A model generated the notes under the pieces. The model had not been told where the DNA came from. It saw only the letters and a program-made list of their open reading frames with translations, and searched no databases. A DNA stretch of 64,000 nucleotides from Zoogloea ramigera. GTDB taxonomy: Bacteria > Pseudomonadota > Gammaproteobacteria > Burkholderiales > Rhodocyclaceae. Position 1 is the stretch's first letter; each line of letters opens with the position of its first letter. This document shows positions 32,260 to 42,423 of the stretch, one piece after another. The translations under genes and the position numbers were made by a program. The stretch is taken from positions 41,017 through 105,016 of the forward strand of contig NZ_BJNV01000012.1 in assembly GCF_006539865.1 (NCBI RefSeq), written 5' to 3'.

Positions 32260-33681
32260 TCAGAAGTGCAGAGGACGCTTGTCGACCGCCAGGGCGGCTT
32301 CGTGCACCACCTCCGACAGGGTCGGGTGAGCGTGGCAGATGCGCGCCAGGTCTTCGGAAGCGCCGGCAAACTCCATCGTCACCACCGCCTCGCCGATCAG
32401 CTCGGAGGCGTTGGAACCGATGATGTGCACGCCGAGGATGCGGTCGGTCTTGGCATCGGCGATCATCTTCACGAAACCCTGCGGCGTGCCGGCACCCAGC
32501 GCACGGCCGTTGGCCATGAACGGGATCTTGCCGACGCGGTACTCGACGCCTTCGGCCTTGAGGGCCTGCTCGGTCTTGCCGACCCAGGCGATCTCGGGCG
32601 AGGTGTAGATGACCCACGGGATGGTGTCGAAGTTGCAGTGGCCGGCCTGGCCCGCCATCAGCTCGGCGACCATCACGCCCTCTTCCATGGCCTTGTGGGC
32701 CAGCATCGGGCCACGCACCACGTCACCCACCGCCCACACGCCGGGCAGGCTGGTCTTGCAGTGGTCGTCGACCTCGATGAAGCCGCGGCCGTCGATCTTG
32801 AGGCCGACCGCTTCGGCGTTGAGGCCGGCGGTGTTGGGCACGCGGCCGACGGAGACGATCAGGCGGTCGAACTCGGCCTTCTGGGCGCCGTCCTTGGTTT
32901 CGTACTCGACGGTGACGGATTTCTTGCCGACGGTGACGGCGCCGACCTTGACCGACAGCTTGATGTCGAGGCCCTGCTTGGTGAACAGCTTGAGGGCTTC
33001 CTTGGCCAGATCCTGGTCGGCGGCGCCGAGGAAGCTGTCCATGGCTTCGAGGATGGTGACCTGGGAACCCAGACGGCTCCACACCGAGCCCATCTCGAGG
33101 CCGATCACGCCGGAGCCGATCAGGCCGAGGCGCTTGGGCACCGCGTCGATGTCGAGGGCGCCGATGTTGTCGCACACCAGCTTGTTGTCCACCGGAATGC
33201 CCGGCAGGTGACGGGCGGACGAACCGGTCGCCACGATGACCTGCTTGGCGGTGATGACCTCTTCACCGACCTTGACCTGCCAGCCACCGTCGGCCTGGCC
33301 GACGAAGCTGCCGTGGCCGGCCAGGAAGGTGACCTTGTTCTTCTTGAACAGGCCCTTGATGCCGCCGGTGAGCTGCTCGACGATCTTGGACTTACGGGCG
33401 ATCATCTTGGTCACGTCGATCTTCGGCGTGCCCACGGAGATGCCCTGCTCCTCGAAGCTGTGGCCAGCCTCCTCGAACAGGTGGGAGGTGTGCAGCAGCG
33501 CCTTGGACGGGATGCAGCCCACGTTCAGGCAGGTACCACCCAGGCGCGGCTCGCCCTTCGGGTCGGCGTACGGGTTGGATTCGGCACAGGCGGTGCTGAA
33601 ACCGAGCTGCGCAGCGCGGATCGCTGCCACGTAGCCGCCGGGGCCGCCGCCGATGACCAGAACATCAAATTGCTTCGCCAT
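32260..33681 (-). CDS. lpdA: Dihydrolipoyl dehydrogenase (E3 of 2-oxoglutarate dehydrogenase)
   Basis: 473 residues. FAD motif [11 protein letters not shown] (10-20), redox-active disulfide [13 protein letters not shown] with Cys51 and Cys56, NAD motif [15 protein letters not shown], and the C-terminal [16 protein letters not shown] with the catalytic His-Glu pair. It reoxidises dihydrolipoyl groups on the E2 encoded just upstream. The 81-bp gap to odhB contains a strong hairpin, which could set the E3 level below that of E1 and E2. Confidence 0.96.
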   Translation of the reverse strand: MAKQFDVLVIGGGPGGYVAAIRAAQLGFSTACAESNPYADPKGEPRLGGTCLNVGCIPSKALLHTSHLFEEAGHSFEEQGISVGTPKIDVTKMIARKSKIVEQLTGGIKGLFKKNKVTFLAGHGSFVGQADGGWQVKVGEEVITAKQVIVATGSSARHLPGIPVDNKLVCDNIGALDIDAVPKRLGLIGSGVIGLEMGSVWSRLGSQVTILEAMDSFLGAADQDLAKEALKLFTKQGLDIKLSVKVGAVTVGKKSVTVEYETKDGAQKAEFDRLIVSVGRVPNTAGLNAEAVGLKIDGRGFIEVDDHCKTSLPGVWAVGDVVRGPMLAHKAMEEGVMVAELMAGQAGHCNFDTIPWVIYTSPEIAWVGKTEQALKAEGVEYRVGKIPFMANGRALGAGTPQGFVKMIADAKTDRILGVHIIGSNASELIGEAVVTMEFAGASEDLARICHAHPTLSEVVHEAALAVDKRPLHF

Positions 33682-33711
33682 ATTATTTTTTCCCTCTGAT
33701 GATGAAAACGA

Positions 33712-33748
33712 GGCACGGCTACAGCCCCACCGGGGCTGCGACCGTGCC
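33712..33748 (-). terminator. Hairpin with short T-run between odhB and lpdA (possible attenuator)
   Basis: CAGCCCC/GGGGCTG with a 3-nt loop, extended by GGCACGG/CCGTGCC across a small internal loop. On the minus strand it is followed by CTCGTTTTC. Partial termination or RNA processing within the operon is likely. Confidence 0.6.
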
Positions 33749-33762
33749 TGCGCAAGGATGGA

Positions 33763-34941
33763 TCAGACGTCGAGGATCAGACGGGCCGGATCTTCCAGGG
33801 CTTCCTTCATGGTCACCAGACCCAGCACGGCTTCACGGCCGTCGATGATCCGGTGGTCATAGGACATGGCGAGGTAGTTGATCGGGCGCACGACGACCTG
33901 ACCATTCTCGACCACGGCGCGGTCCTTGGTGGCATGGATGCCGAGGATCGCGGACTGGGGCGGGTTGATGATCGGGGTGGACATCATCGAGCCGAACACG
34001 CCGCCGTTGGAGATCGAGAAGGTGCCGCCGGTGAGCTCGTCGAGGGAGATCTTGCCGTCCTTGGCCTTCTGGCCGTACTCGGCGATCTTCTTCTCGATGT
34101 CGGCGATGGACATGTTGTCCACGTCGCGCAGGATGGGCACCACCAAGCCACGGGGCGAGCCGACAGCGATGCCGATGTCGATGTAGCCGTGGTAGACGAT
34201 GTCGTTGCCATCAACGGAGGCGTTGAGGATGGGGAACTTCTTGAGGGCGGCAACAGCAGCCTTCACGAAGAAGCCCATGAAGCCCAGGCGCACGCCGTGG
34301 GCCTTCTCGAACTTGTCGCCGTACTGCTTGCGCAGCGCCATGATCGGGGCCATGTTCACTTCGTTGAACGTGGTCAGGATGGCGTTTTCGTTCTTCGACT
34401 GGATCAGGCGCTCGGCGATGCGGGCACGCAGACGGGTCATCGGAACGCGCTGCTCGGGGCGGTCGCCACTGGCCACGGCGACAACCGGGGCGGCGACGGC
34501 GGCAGCCTTGGGCTGAGCGGCAACGGCGTCTTCCTTGGTCACACGGCCACCACGGCCGGAACCGGCGACGTCGGAGGCAGCCATGCCCTTCTCGTCGAGG
34601 ATCTTGCGGGCGGACGGGCTGGCGGCGCTGACGGCAGCAGCCGGCGCGGCGGCGGCCGGAGCCGGTGCAGCAGCGGCAGCCGGGGCGGCGGTGGCAGCCT
34701 TGGCTTCGGTGTCGATGGTGGCGATCACTTCGCCGGAGGTGACGGAATCGCCACCGTTCTTGACCAGCTTGACGAGCACGCCATCGGCCGGTGCCGGGGT
34801 TTCCAGCACGACCTTGTCGGTCTCGATGTCGATCAGGTTTTCGTCACGGCTGACGGCATCGCCTTCCTTCTTGTGCCAGGTGACCAGCGTGGCTTCGGAA
34901 ACGGACTCGGACAGTTGCGGCACTTTCACTTCGATCAGCAT
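33763..34941 (-). CDS. odhB: 2-oxoglutarate dehydrogenase E2, dihydrolipoyl succinyltransferase
   Basis: 392 residues. One lipoyl domain with the lipoylated Lys43 in [10 protein letters not shown], an Ala/Pro linker at about 80-107, a peripheral-subunit-binding domain ([13 protein letters not shown]... with [11 protein letters not shown], about 110-145), then the acyltransferase core ending in [12 protein letters not shown], which holds the catalytic His and Asp. It transfers succinyl groups to CoA in the TCA cycle. It starts 39 bp after the odhA stop. Confidence 0.96.
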   Translation of the reverse strand: MLIEVKVPQLSESVSEATLVTWHKKEGDAVSRDENLIDIETDKVVLETPAPADGVLVKLVKNGGDSVTSGEVIATIDTEAKAATAAPAAAAAPAPAAAAPAAAVSAASPSARKILDEKGMAASDVAGSGRGGRVTKEDAVAAQPKAAAVAAPVVAVASGDRPEQRVPMTRLRARIAERLIQSKNENAILTTFNEVNMAPIMALRKQYGDKFEKAHGVRLGFMGFFVKAAVAALKKFPILNASVDGNDIVYHGYIDIGIAVGSPRGLVVPILRDVDNMSIADIEKKIAEYGQKAKDGKISLDELTGGTFSISNGGVFGSMMSTPIINPPQSAILGIHATKDRAVVENGQVVVRPINYLAMSYDHRIIDGREAVLGLVTMKEALEDPARLILDV

Positions 34942-34980
34942 ATCTTCTCCCTTGATTTTAGTTGGGCACTAACTTGGGCA

Positions 34981-37806
34981 TCAGGCTTTGATTTCGCCGA
35001 ATGCGTTCTCGATGACGGCCTTCTGTTGCGCGTTGTGCTTGGCGTAGTAGCCCACCGCCGGCGAAGCGGCAGCGGGACGCGACACCAGCAGGAACTTGTG
35101 CTTGTCGCCAAGCGCGCTGTCCAGGTGGTGACGGGAAGCCAGCCAGTACCAGACGCCCTGGTTGCGGGGCTCTTCCTGACACCACACGACTTCCTTGGCG
35201 TTCGGGTACTTGTTCACCTCGGCCTTGAAGGCATCGGCCGGGAACGGGTAGAGCTGCTCCAGGCGGACGATCGCGATGTCCTTGATGTCGTTGGCGCGGC
35301 GGTGGGCCAGCAGTTCGTAGTAGATCTTGCCGGAGCAGACCACCACGCGCTTGACCTTGTTCACATCGAGTTCGTCGACTTCGCCGATGACCGTCTCGAA
35401 GGTGCCCTTCGACAGGTCTTCCAGCGACGAGACCGCATCCTTGTGACGCAGCAGGGACTTCGGCGTGATGATCACCAGCGGCTTGCGCAGCTTGCGCAGG
35501 GCCTGGCGACGCAGCAGGTGGAAGATCTGCGACGGGCCGGACGGGATGCACACTTCCATGTTCATCTCGGCACACAGCTGCATGTAGCGCTCGATGCGGG
35601 CGGAGGAGTGCTCCGGGCCCTGACCTTCGTAGCCGTGCGGCAGCATCATGACCAGGCCGCACTGACGGCCCCACTTGGCTTCACCGGAGCTGATGAACTG
35701 GTCCATCACCACCTGGGCGCCGTTGGCGAAGTCGCCGAACTGGGCTTCCCAGATCACGAGCTGGTTGGGCTCGGCGGTCGCGTAGCCATACTCGAAGGCC
35801 AGCACGGCTTCTTCGGACAGCACGGAGTCGTAGCAGTAGAACGGAGCCTGACCGTCGCGGATGTTCTGCAGCGGGTAGTAGGTGCCGTCGTGCCACTGGT
35901 CGCGGTTCTGATCGTGCAGCGCAGCGTGACGGTGGAAGAAGGTGCCGCGGCCGACGTCCTCACCGGACAGACGGATGCCGAAGCCCTGCACCACCAGGCT
36001 GGCGTAGGCCAGGTTTTCGCCCATGCCCCAGTCGAGGGGCAGCTTGCCTTCGCCCATCGCCTTGCGGTCGTCGATGATCTTCTGGACACGGGGGTGCAGC
36101 GTGAAGCCGTCGGGCGTGGTGGTGAGCGACTGGGACAGACGCTTGAGCTCGGCCATCGGGACCTTGCTGTCGCACTTGTCGGTGTACTTCTTGTTGACGT
36201 ACGGGCCCCAGTCCTGGGAGAACTGACGCTTGAAGTCGGACAGCACCGGGTTGGTGAGGAGTTCGCCCTTGTCGAGCGCCGCGCGGTAGTCCTTGATGAA
36301 CTGCTCCGGCTCCTCGGCCTTGACGGTGCCCAGCTGGACCAGCTTGTCCGCGTAGAGCTTGCGGGTGCCGGGGTGCTTGGCGATCTTCTTGTACATCAGA
36401 GGCTGGGTCACCATCGGCTCGTCGGCTTCGTTGTGGCCGAGCTTGCGATAGCAGACGATGTCGACGACGACGTCCTTCTTGAACTCCTGGCGGTATTCGA
36501 CGGCCAGGCCCATCACGAAGGCCACGGCTTCCGGGTCGTCACCATTGACGTGGAAGATCGGGGACTCGCCCATCTTGAAGATGTCGGTGCAATACAGGGA
36601 CGAACGGTAGTCGCGCGGATCGGAGGTGGTGAAGCCGATCTGGTTGTTCACCACGATGTGAATCGTGCCGCCCGTGCCGTAGCCGCGGGTCTGCGCGAAG
36701 TTGAGCATCTCCTGGTTGACGCCCTGGCCGGCAACGGCCGCGTCACCGTGGATCAGGACCGGGATGACCTCGGCCTTGCCGTTGGCGCCGCGACGGGTCT
36801 GGCGGGCATACACGGAGCCCTCGACCACCGGGTTGACGATCTCGAGGTGGGACGGGTTGAACGCCAGGGTCAGGTGCACCGGGCCGCCGGAGGTCATCAC
36901 GTCGGACGAGAAGCCCATGTGGTACTTGACGTCGCCGGCGGACAGGTCGGACACCGCCTTGCCTTCGAATTCGGAGAACAGCATGCTCGGCGACTTGCCG
37001 AGGGTGTTCACCAGCACGTTGAGGCGGCCGCGGTGGGCCATGCCGATGACGATCTCGGCGACGCCCTTGCTGCCCGCCACGCGGATCAGCTCGTCCATCG
37101 CGACGATGGTGCTTTCGCCGCCCTCAAGCGAGAAACGCTTCTGGCCGACGTATTTGGTGTGGAGGTAGCGCTCCATGGTCTCGGCGGCCGTGAGGCGCTC
37201 GAGAATGCGGCGCTGCTTGGCGGCGTCGAAGGACGGACGACCGCGGGTCGGCTCGAGACGAGCCTGGATCCAGCGCTTCTCGCTGATATCCGTCATGTAC
37301 ATGTACTCGGCGCCGATGGAGCCGCAGTAGGTCTGGCGCACGGCGTCGAGGATCTCGCGCAGGGTGGCCTGATCGCTCGGGAGCCCGTGAAAGGAGCCGG
37401 TGTTGAAGGTCTCGTTGAGATCGGCTTCGGTGAAGCCGTAGTGGGACAGCTCCAGCTCGTGGATCTCGGGGCGCTCGGTACGCTTGAGCGGGTCGAGCTG
37501 GGCCCAGCGGGTGCCCAGGAAACGGTGTGCGTTGATCAGCTGGAGAACGCTGACCTGCTTCTGGTTGTTACCCGCATCCACCACCGTGCGAACCGGGCCA
37601 CGCTTGGCCATCTCGGCAAACGCGTTGATGATCGGATAGTGGGCAACGTCGCGACCTGCACCGGGCAGGTTCTGCATCGAATCGAAATACGACCGCCACT
37701 CATCGGAGACGGAATCCGGATTGTCGAGATAGTTCTCGTAAAGTTCCTCGATGAACGGCGCATTGCTGCCGAACAGTTGCGAGCTTTCAAAAAGCTGCTT
37801 CATCAT
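34981..37806 (-). CDS. odhA: 2-oxoglutarate dehydrogenase E1
   Basis: The 941-residue thiamine-diphosphate enzyme decarboxylates 2-oxoglutarate. The N-terminus (MMKQLFESSQLFGSNAPFIE) is the usual E1o extension with the SYFD-type motif. GMAHRGRLNVLVNTLGKSP, HGDAAVAGQGVNQEM and a VVNNQIGFTTSDPRDYRSS stretch are catalytic-core hallmarks. Two adjacent ATGs (37806 and 37803) are possible starts. It follows gltA on the same strand; a stem-loop in the 157-bp gap suggests partial termination between them. Confidence 0.96.
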   Translation of the reverse strand: MMKQLFESSQLFGSNAPFIEELYENYLDNPDSVSDEWRSYFDSMQNLPGAGRDVAHYPIINAFAEMAKRGPVRTVVDAGNNQKQVSVLQLINAHRFLGTRWAQLDPLKRTERPEIHELELSHYGFTEADLNETFNTGSFHGLPSDQATLREILDAVRQTYCGSIGAEYMYMTDISEKRWIQARLEPTRGRPSFDAAKQRRILERLTAAETMERYLHTKYVGQKRFSLEGGESTIVAMDELIRVAGSKGVAEIVIGMAHRGRLNVLVNTLGKSPSMLFSEFEGKAVSDLSAGDVKYHMGFSSDVMTSGGPVHLTLAFNPSHLEIVNPVVEGSVYARQTRRGANGKAEVIPVLIHGDAAVAGQGVNQEMLNFAQTRGYGTGGTIHIVVNNQIGFTTSDPRDYRSSLYCTDIFKMGESPIFHVNGDDPEAVAFVMGLAVEYRQEFKKDVVVDIVCYRKLGHNEADEPMVTQPLMYKKIAKHPGTRKLYADKLVQLGTVKAEEPEQFIKDYRAALDKGELLTNPVLSDFKRQFSQDWGPYVNKKYTDKCDSKVPMAELKRLSQSLTTTPDGFTLHPRVQKIIDDRKAMGEGKLPLDWGMGENLAYASLVVQGFGIRLSGEDVGRGTFFHRHAALHDQNRDQWHDGTYYPLQNIRDGQAPFYCYDSVLSEEAVLAFEYGYATAEPNQLVIWEAQFGDFANGAQVVMDQFISSGEAKWGRQCGLVMMLPHGYEGQGPEHSSARIERYMQLCAEMNMEVCIPSGPSQIFHLLRRQALRKLRKPLVIITPKSLLRHKDAVSSLEDLSKGTFETVIGEVDELDVNKVKRVVVCSGKIYYELLAHRRANDIKDIAIVRLEQLYPFPADAFKAEVNKYPNAKEVVWCQEEPRNQGVWYWLASRHHLDSALGDKHKFLLVSRPAAASPAVGYYAKHNAQQKAVIENAFGEIKA

Positions 37807-37892
37807 GGGCGACCACCTGGCTTGAGTCTTGATTTTTTGGAATTACGTGCTCGCGGCGGGGAGGATCCCCCTTTGTTCTTTCAGCAGATAAG

Positions 37893-37927
37893 CAAAGCGG
37901 GACTACTCGATGGCTCGAGTATCCCGC
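37893..37927 (-). terminator. Stem-loop after gltA
   Basis: On the minus strand GCGGGATACTCGA pairs with TCGAGTA-g-TCCCGC (one bulge), followed by TTTGCTT. An outer pair AGCAGAT/ATCTGCT (37883-37889, 37928-37934) extends it. Likely terminator or attenuator between gltA and odhA. Confidence 0.6.
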
Positions 37928-37963
37928 ATCTGCTATCTGTATCTCCTCCCCCTCCGGGCTGTC

Positions 37964-39259
37964 TTAGCCGCGCTGGGCCAGCGGTACGACGTTGCGACGG
38001 GCAGCGCCGACGTAGAGCTGACGCGGACGACCGATCTTGTATTCCGGATCGGTGATCATCTCTTCCCACTGGGTCATCCAGCCGACCGTGCGGGCGAGCG
38101 CGAAGATACAGGTGAACATCTCGGTCGGGATGCCGAGGGCCTTCTGGACGATGCCGGAGTAGAAGTCGACGTTCGGGTAGAGCTTCTTCTCGACGAAGTA
38201 TTCATCTTCCAGGGCGATCTTCTCGAGCTCCTTGGCGAGCTTGAACAGACGATCGTTCTCGAGGCCCAGCTCGCCGAGCACGTCGGCACAGACCTTGCCC
38301 ATCAGCTTGGCACGCGGGTCGAAGTTCTTGTAGACGCGGTGACCGAAGCCCATCAGCTTGAAGGAGTCGTTCTTGTCCTTGGCGCGCTTGATGTATTCGC
38401 CCACGCGGGAGACGTCGCCGATTTCCTCGAGCATCTGCAGGCAGGCTTCGTTCGCACCACCGTGGGCCGGGCCCCACAGACAGGCGATGCCGGCGGCGAT
38501 ACAGGCGAACGGGTTGGCACCGGAGGAGCCAGCCAGGCGCACCGTGGAGGTGGAGGCGTTCTGCTCGTGGTCGGCGTGCAGCGTGAAGATGATGTCGAGG
38601 GCACGGACCAGCACCGGGTTCGGCTGGTACTTCTCGCACGGGGTGCCGAACATCATGCGCATGAAGTTCGACGTGTAGTCCAGATCGTTGTCCGGGTACA
38701 TGAACGGCATGCCGGTGTTGTACTTGTAGGCCATCGCAACGATGGTCGGCAGCTTGGCAACCAGGCGGTTGAAGCTGACGTTGCGGTGCTCCGCGTCGGA
38801 GAAGTCCATCGCGTCGTGGTAGAACGCGGACAGCGCGCCAACCACACCGGTCATGACGGCCATCGGGTGCGCATCGCGGCGGAAGCCCGAGAAGAACTTG
38901 GACAGCTGCTCGTGCACCATCGTGTGACGCTTGATGGTGTTCTCGAAGTCAGACTTCTGGGTCGCGTTCGGCAGTTCGCCGTTCTTCAGCAGGTAAGTGA
39001 CTTCAAGGAAGTTGCAGTTTTCTGCCAGTTGCTCGATCGGGTAACCACGGTACAGCAGCTCGCCCTTGTCACCGTCGATATAGGTGACCTTGGACTGGCA
39101 GCTGGCCGTGGACAGGAAGCCAGAGTCATAAGTGAAGAGGCCGGTCTTGGCGCCGAGGGTACGAATATCGATCACATCGTTGCCATGAGTGCCCGACATG
39201 ATCGGAAACTCGGTGGACTTGCCGTCGATGCTCAGTGAAGCAATGCGTTGCGTGGTCAT
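37964..39259 (-). CDS. gltA: Citrate synthase (type II)
   Basis: 431 residues, the hexameric type of proteobacteria. Catalytic residues are visible in [15 protein letters not shown] (His), [16 protein letters not shown] (His, Arg) and the Asp region near [11 protein letters not shown]. The N-terminal small domain includes [17 protein letters not shown]. It condenses acetyl-CoA, such as that produced from phenol, with oxaloacetate. It lies between sdhE and odhA on the minus strand. No truncation seen. Confidence 0.96.
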   Translation of the reverse strand: MTTQRIASLSIDGKSTEFPIMSGTHGNDVIDIRTLGAKTGLFTYDSGFLSTASCQSKVTYIDGDKGELLYRGYPIEQLAENCNFLEVTYLLKNGELPNATQKSDFENTIKRHTMVHEQLSKFFSGFRRDAHPMAVMTGVVGALSAFYHDAMDFSDAEHRNVSFNRLVAKLPTIVAMAYKYNTGMPFMYPDNDLDYTSNFMRMMFGTPCEKYQPNPVLVRALDIIFTLHADHEQNASTSTVRLAGSSGANPFACIAAGIACLWGPAHGGANEACLQMLEEIGDVSRVGEYIKRAKDKNDSFKLMGFGHRVYKNFDPRAKLMGKVCADVLGELGLENDRLFKLAKELEKIALEDEYFVEKKLYPNVDFYSGIVQKALGIPTEMFTCIFALARTVGWMTQWEEMITDPEYKIGRPRQLYVGAARRNVVPLAQRG

Positions 39260-39315
39260 GTAGTGGTCCCTTATCCCTGTTTTAACTCAAGCTCCCTAGC
39301 GGTGGATCTGCTGCG

Positions 39316-39552
39316 TCAGCCGGCACGCAACAGTTCCACCATTTCCTTCCAGCGATCGTTTTCGACCGGCCTGCTGCCGTTGATCATGCCCCAGAGGTCA
39401 TGATCCTCGACAAGCAGCAGGTCGTCCAGATCAGCCAGTTGACCGTCGGTGAGACGGTCAAAGTGCCTTTCGAGGAAGCGCGTGAACACCAGATCGAGCT
39501 CGAGAAGAGCCCGGCGGCACTGCCAGCGCACACGCCCCCTGTTCAGCGTCAT
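39316..39552 (-). CDS. sdhE: Succinate dehydrogenase flavinylation factor SdhE
   Basis: A 78-residue protein starting at the ATG at 39552, whose first bases overlap the sdhB stop (ATGA). The family delivers or fixes FAD covalently on SdhA. The characteristic N-terminal motif RGxxE appears here as RALLELD: the Gly is replaced by Ala. The rest (FTRFLERHFDRLTDGQLADL, then DDLLLVEDHDLWGMI) is typical of the five-helix fold. Context between sdhB and gltA is the standard betaproteobacterial arrangement. Confidence 0.9.
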   Translation of the reverse strand: MTLNRGRVRWQCRRALLELDLVFTRFLERHFDRLTDGQLADLDDLLLVEDHDLWGMINGSRPVENDRWKEMVELLRAG

Positions 39553-40262
39553 ACCGCGCGACGGACCATCATGTCCTTGATCTTGCCAATCGCCTTGGTC
39601 GGGTTCAGCCCCTTCGGGCAGACATCGACACAGTTCATGATCGAGTGGCAACGGAACAGACGGTACGGATCTTCCAGATTGTCGAGACGCTCGCTGGTCG
39701 CCTGGTCACGGGTATCCGCGAGGAAGCGGTATGCCGCCAGCAGGCCGGCCGGCCCGACGAACTTGTCCGGGTTCCACCAGAAGGACGGGCAGCTGGTGGA
39801 GCAGCAGGCGCACAGGATGCACTCGTAGAGACCATTGAGCTCTTCACGGTCTTCGGGCGACTGCAGGCGCTCACGCTCCGGCGCCGGATCGTTGTTGACC
39901 AGATAGGGCTTGATCGAGTGGTATTGCTTGAAGAACTGGGTCATGTCGACGATGACGTCGCGGATGACCGGCAGCCCAGGCAGCGGACGAATGGTGACCG
40001 GCTGTGCAATCTCATCCATGCTGGTGAGGCACGCCAGACCGTTCTTGCCGTTGATGTTCATGGCGTCGGAACCACACACGCCTTCACGGCACGAACGACG
40101 GAAGGACAGGGAGTCATCCTTGGCCTTCAGACGAACCAGCGCATCGAGGAGCTTCTTGTCGGACTCTTCGAGCTCGACCGAGATGTCCTGCATGTAGGGC
40201 TTGTCGTCCTTGTCCGGATCGTAACGGTAAATCTTGAAGTTTACGGTTCGCTTGCTGCTCAT
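39549..40262 (-). CDS. sdhB: Succinate dehydrogenase iron-sulfur subunit
   Basis: 237 residues. [2Fe-2S] ligands are Cys58, Cys63 (with Asp66 at the third position, as in E. coli) and Cys78. The [4Fe-4S] and [3Fe-4S] ligands lie in CILCACCSTSCP and CHSIMNCVDVCPKGLNP. It passes electrons from SdhA to quinone at the membrane anchor. Length and spacing are normal. The gene lies 19 bp after sdhA and overlaps sdhE by 4 bp. Confidence 0.97.
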   Translation of the reverse strand: MSSKRTVNFKIYRYDPDKDDKPYMQDISVELEESDKKLLDALVRLKAKDDSLSFRRSCREGVCGSDAMNINGKNGLACLTSMDEIAQPVTIRPLPGLPVIRDVIVDMTQFFKQYHSIKPYLVNNDPAPERERLQSPEDREELNGLYECILCACCSTSCPSFWWNPDKFVGPAGLLAAYRFLADTRDQATSERLDNLEDPYRLFRCHSIMNCVDVCPKGLNPTKAIGKIKDMMVRRAV

Positions 40263-40281
40263 TTCTTGTTCTCCGGAAGGC

Positions 40282-42075
40282 TCAGTAGGTACGCTTGGCC
40301 AGCGCGATCGGCTCGACGTCGGCGGACATCGGCTGCAGATTCACCGGCTTGTAGTCGAGGCGGTTACCTTCGCTGTACCACAGCGTGTGCTTCAGCCAGT
40401 TCTTGTCGTCACGACCATTCGGGGTCTCGGCACAATCGATCGCATCGTCACGCACGTGGGCACCGCGGGATTCCTTGCGCGCCTCGGCGGAGATCATCGT
40501 GGCCTTGGCAACCTCGATGAGGTTGTCGAGCTCGAGGGCTTCGGTGCGGGCCGTGTTCCAGACTTTGGACTTGTCCTTGATCTGGGTGTGCTTTGCGCGC
40601 TCGGCAACTTCGAGGATCTTGGTGACGCCTTCCTTCAGCATGTCGGCAAAACGGAACACGCCGGCGTGCTTCTGCATTACGCGCTGCATGTCGAGGCGAA
40701 CATCGTTTACTTCGACACCGTTGGTCTGGGTTTCGAGGCGAGCGATGCGGGCCAGGGAAACATCGGCAGCGTCGTCGGGCAGCGGCTTCAGGGTGAGCTG
40801 GCCGGACTGGAAGTCGGCAACCACGGTCTCACCGGCCGACTTGCCGAACACCAGCAGGTCGAGCAGCGAGTTGGTGCCGAGACGGTTGGCGCCATGCACC
40901 GACGCACAGGCACACTCGCCGGCAGCGTAGAAGCCCGCGACCGGAACATTCGGGTTGCCGTCCTTCGGAACGATGACCTGACCCTTGTAGTTGGTCGGAA
41001 TGCCGCCCATCTGGTAGTGGCAGGTCGGCACGACGGGGATCGGTGCCTTGATCGGATCGACACCCGCAAACTGGATCGCGATCTCACGAATGCCCGGCAG
41101 GCGCTTCATGATGGTCTCGGGCGACAGGTGGGTGATGTCGAGCAGGACGTGATCCTTCTCGGTACCACAGCCGCGGCCTTCGTTGATCTCGGTGACCATC
41201 GAACGGGACACGATGTCGCGGGACGCGAGATCCTTTAGGTTCGGCGCGTAGCGTTCCATGAAGCGCTCGCCAGCCGCATTGCGAAGGATACCGCCCTCGC
41301 CACGCACACCCTCGGTGATCAGCACGCCGGCACCGGCCACGCCGGTCGGGTGGAACTGCCAGAACTCCATGTCTTCGAGCGGAATGCCGGCGCGGGCCGC
41401 CATGCCGACACCGTCGCCGGTGTTGATGAAGGCATTGGTGGAGCTGTAGTAGATACGGCCGGCACCGCCGGTGGCGAAGATGGTGGCCTTGGCATGGAAG
41501 ATCGAAACCTCACCGGTCTCCATTTCCATGGCGGTCACACCCAGCACGTCGCCATCGGCGTTGCGGATCAGATCCATCGCCATCCATTCGACGAAGAACT
41601 GGGTGTTGGCGCGCACGTTGCGCTGGTAGAGCGCGTGCAGCATCGCATGACCGGTACGGTCGGCCGCCGCGCAGGAACGCGACACCGGGGTCTGACCGTA
41701 GTTTTGCGAGTGGCCGCCGAAGGGGCGCTGATAGATCTTGCCGTTGTCGGTCCGGTCGAAGGGCATGCCGTAGTGCTCGAGCTCGACGACGACCTCGTTG
41801 GCCTTCTTGACCATGAACTCGATGGCGTCCTGATCACCCAGCCAGTCCGACCCCTTGACGGTGTCGTACATGTGCCAGTGCCAGTTGTCCTCGGTCGAAT
41901 TGCCCAGGGACGCCGCGACGCCACCCTGCGCCGCAACGGTGTGCGAGCGGGTCGGGAAAACCTTGGTCAGGACGGCGGTCTTGAGACCCGCCTCGGAAAG
42001 CTGCAGAGCTGCCCGCAGGCCAGCACCGCCGGCACCGACAATAACCGCATCAAAGGTACGCTTTGCGACTTTCAC
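40282..42075 (-). CDS. sdhA: Succinate dehydrogenase flavoprotein subunit
   Basis: 597 residues. The FAD-binding GAGGAGLRAALQL (14-26), the covalent FAD-linking His45 in PTRSHTVAAQGG, substrate-site HPTGV and RGEGG, and the late HGANRLGTNSLLDLLVFG are all present. It oxidises succinate to fumarate. Its ATG begins directly after the sdhD stop. The SdhE protein encoded downstream should attach the FAD. Confidence 0.97.
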   Translation of the reverse strand: MKVAKRTFDAVIVGAGGAGLRAALQLSEAGLKTAVLTKVFPTRSHTVAAQGGVAASLGNSTEDNWHWHMYDTVKGSDWLGDQDAIEFMVKKANEVVVELEHYGMPFDRTDNGKIYQRPFGGHSQNYGQTPVSRSCAAADRTGHAMLHALYQRNVRANTQFFVEWMAMDLIRNADGDVLGVTAMEMETGEVSIFHAKATIFATGGAGRIYYSSTNAFINTGDGVGMAARAGIPLEDMEFWQFHPTGVAGAGVLITEGVRGEGGILRNAAGERFMERYAPNLKDLASRDIVSRSMVTEINEGRGCGTEKDHVLLDITHLSPETIMKRLPGIREIAIQFAGVDPIKAPIPVVPTCHYQMGGIPTNYKGQVIVPKDGNPNVPVAGFYAAGECACASVHGANRLGTNSLLDLLVFGKSAGETVVADFQSGQLTLKPLPDDAADVSLARIARLETQTNGVEVNDVRLDMQRVMQKHAGVFRFADMLKEGVTKILEVAERAKHTQIKDKSKVWNTARTEALELDNLIEVAKATMISAEARKESRGAHVRDDAIDCAETPNGRDDKNWLKHTLWYSEGNRLDYKPVNLQPMSADVEPIALAKRTY

Positions 42076-42423
42076 TTACAGCCTCCAGAGAATCTGACCA
42101 ACCCAGCCGGCGTAGCCGACGAGAAGGAGAACGACGACGGAATGCAGGACCAGGCGCACGCCGGTCGGCTTGATGTAGTCCATGAAGATGTCACGCACGC
42201 CAATCCAGGCGTGGTAGAACAGGGACATGAAGAACAGGAAGGTCGCGAACTTCATGAACCCCGCCGAAAACAGACCACGCCAGTTTTCGTAGGATGCGTC
42301 GGGCAGCATCAGCGCGGAGATCGCAAAGATGACGGTGTAGAGCGCCATCACGACTGCCGTGACGCGCTGCGCGAGCCAGTCCCGAAAACCGTAATGGGCT
42401 CCAACGATGACGGGCTTTACCAT
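42076..42423 (-). CDS. sdhD: Succinate dehydrogenase membrane anchor subunit
   Basis: 115 residues with three hydrophobic helices (AVVMALYTVIFAISALML, FATFLFFMSLFYHAWIG, LVLHSVVVLLLVGYAGWVG). The His in LFYHAWIGVRDIFMDYI is the expected haem b ligand, and the Asp/Tyr that follow lie at the quinone site in relatives. It overlaps the sdhC stop by 7 bp and abuts sdhA. Confidence 0.94.
   Translation of the reverse strand: MVKPVIVGAHYGFRDWLAQRVTAVVMALYTVIFAISALMLPDASYENWRGLFSAGFMKFATFLFFMSLFYHAWIGVRDIFMDYIKPTGVRLVLHSVVVLLLVGYAGWVGQILWRL

Noticed and set aside
33853..38055. A 1400-codon open frame on the plus strand opposite lpdA/odhB/odhA
   Set aside because: It is antisense to three certain genes; its His/Val/Asp-rich translation is the usual mirror of high-G+C codon bias. 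No ribosome site or domain.
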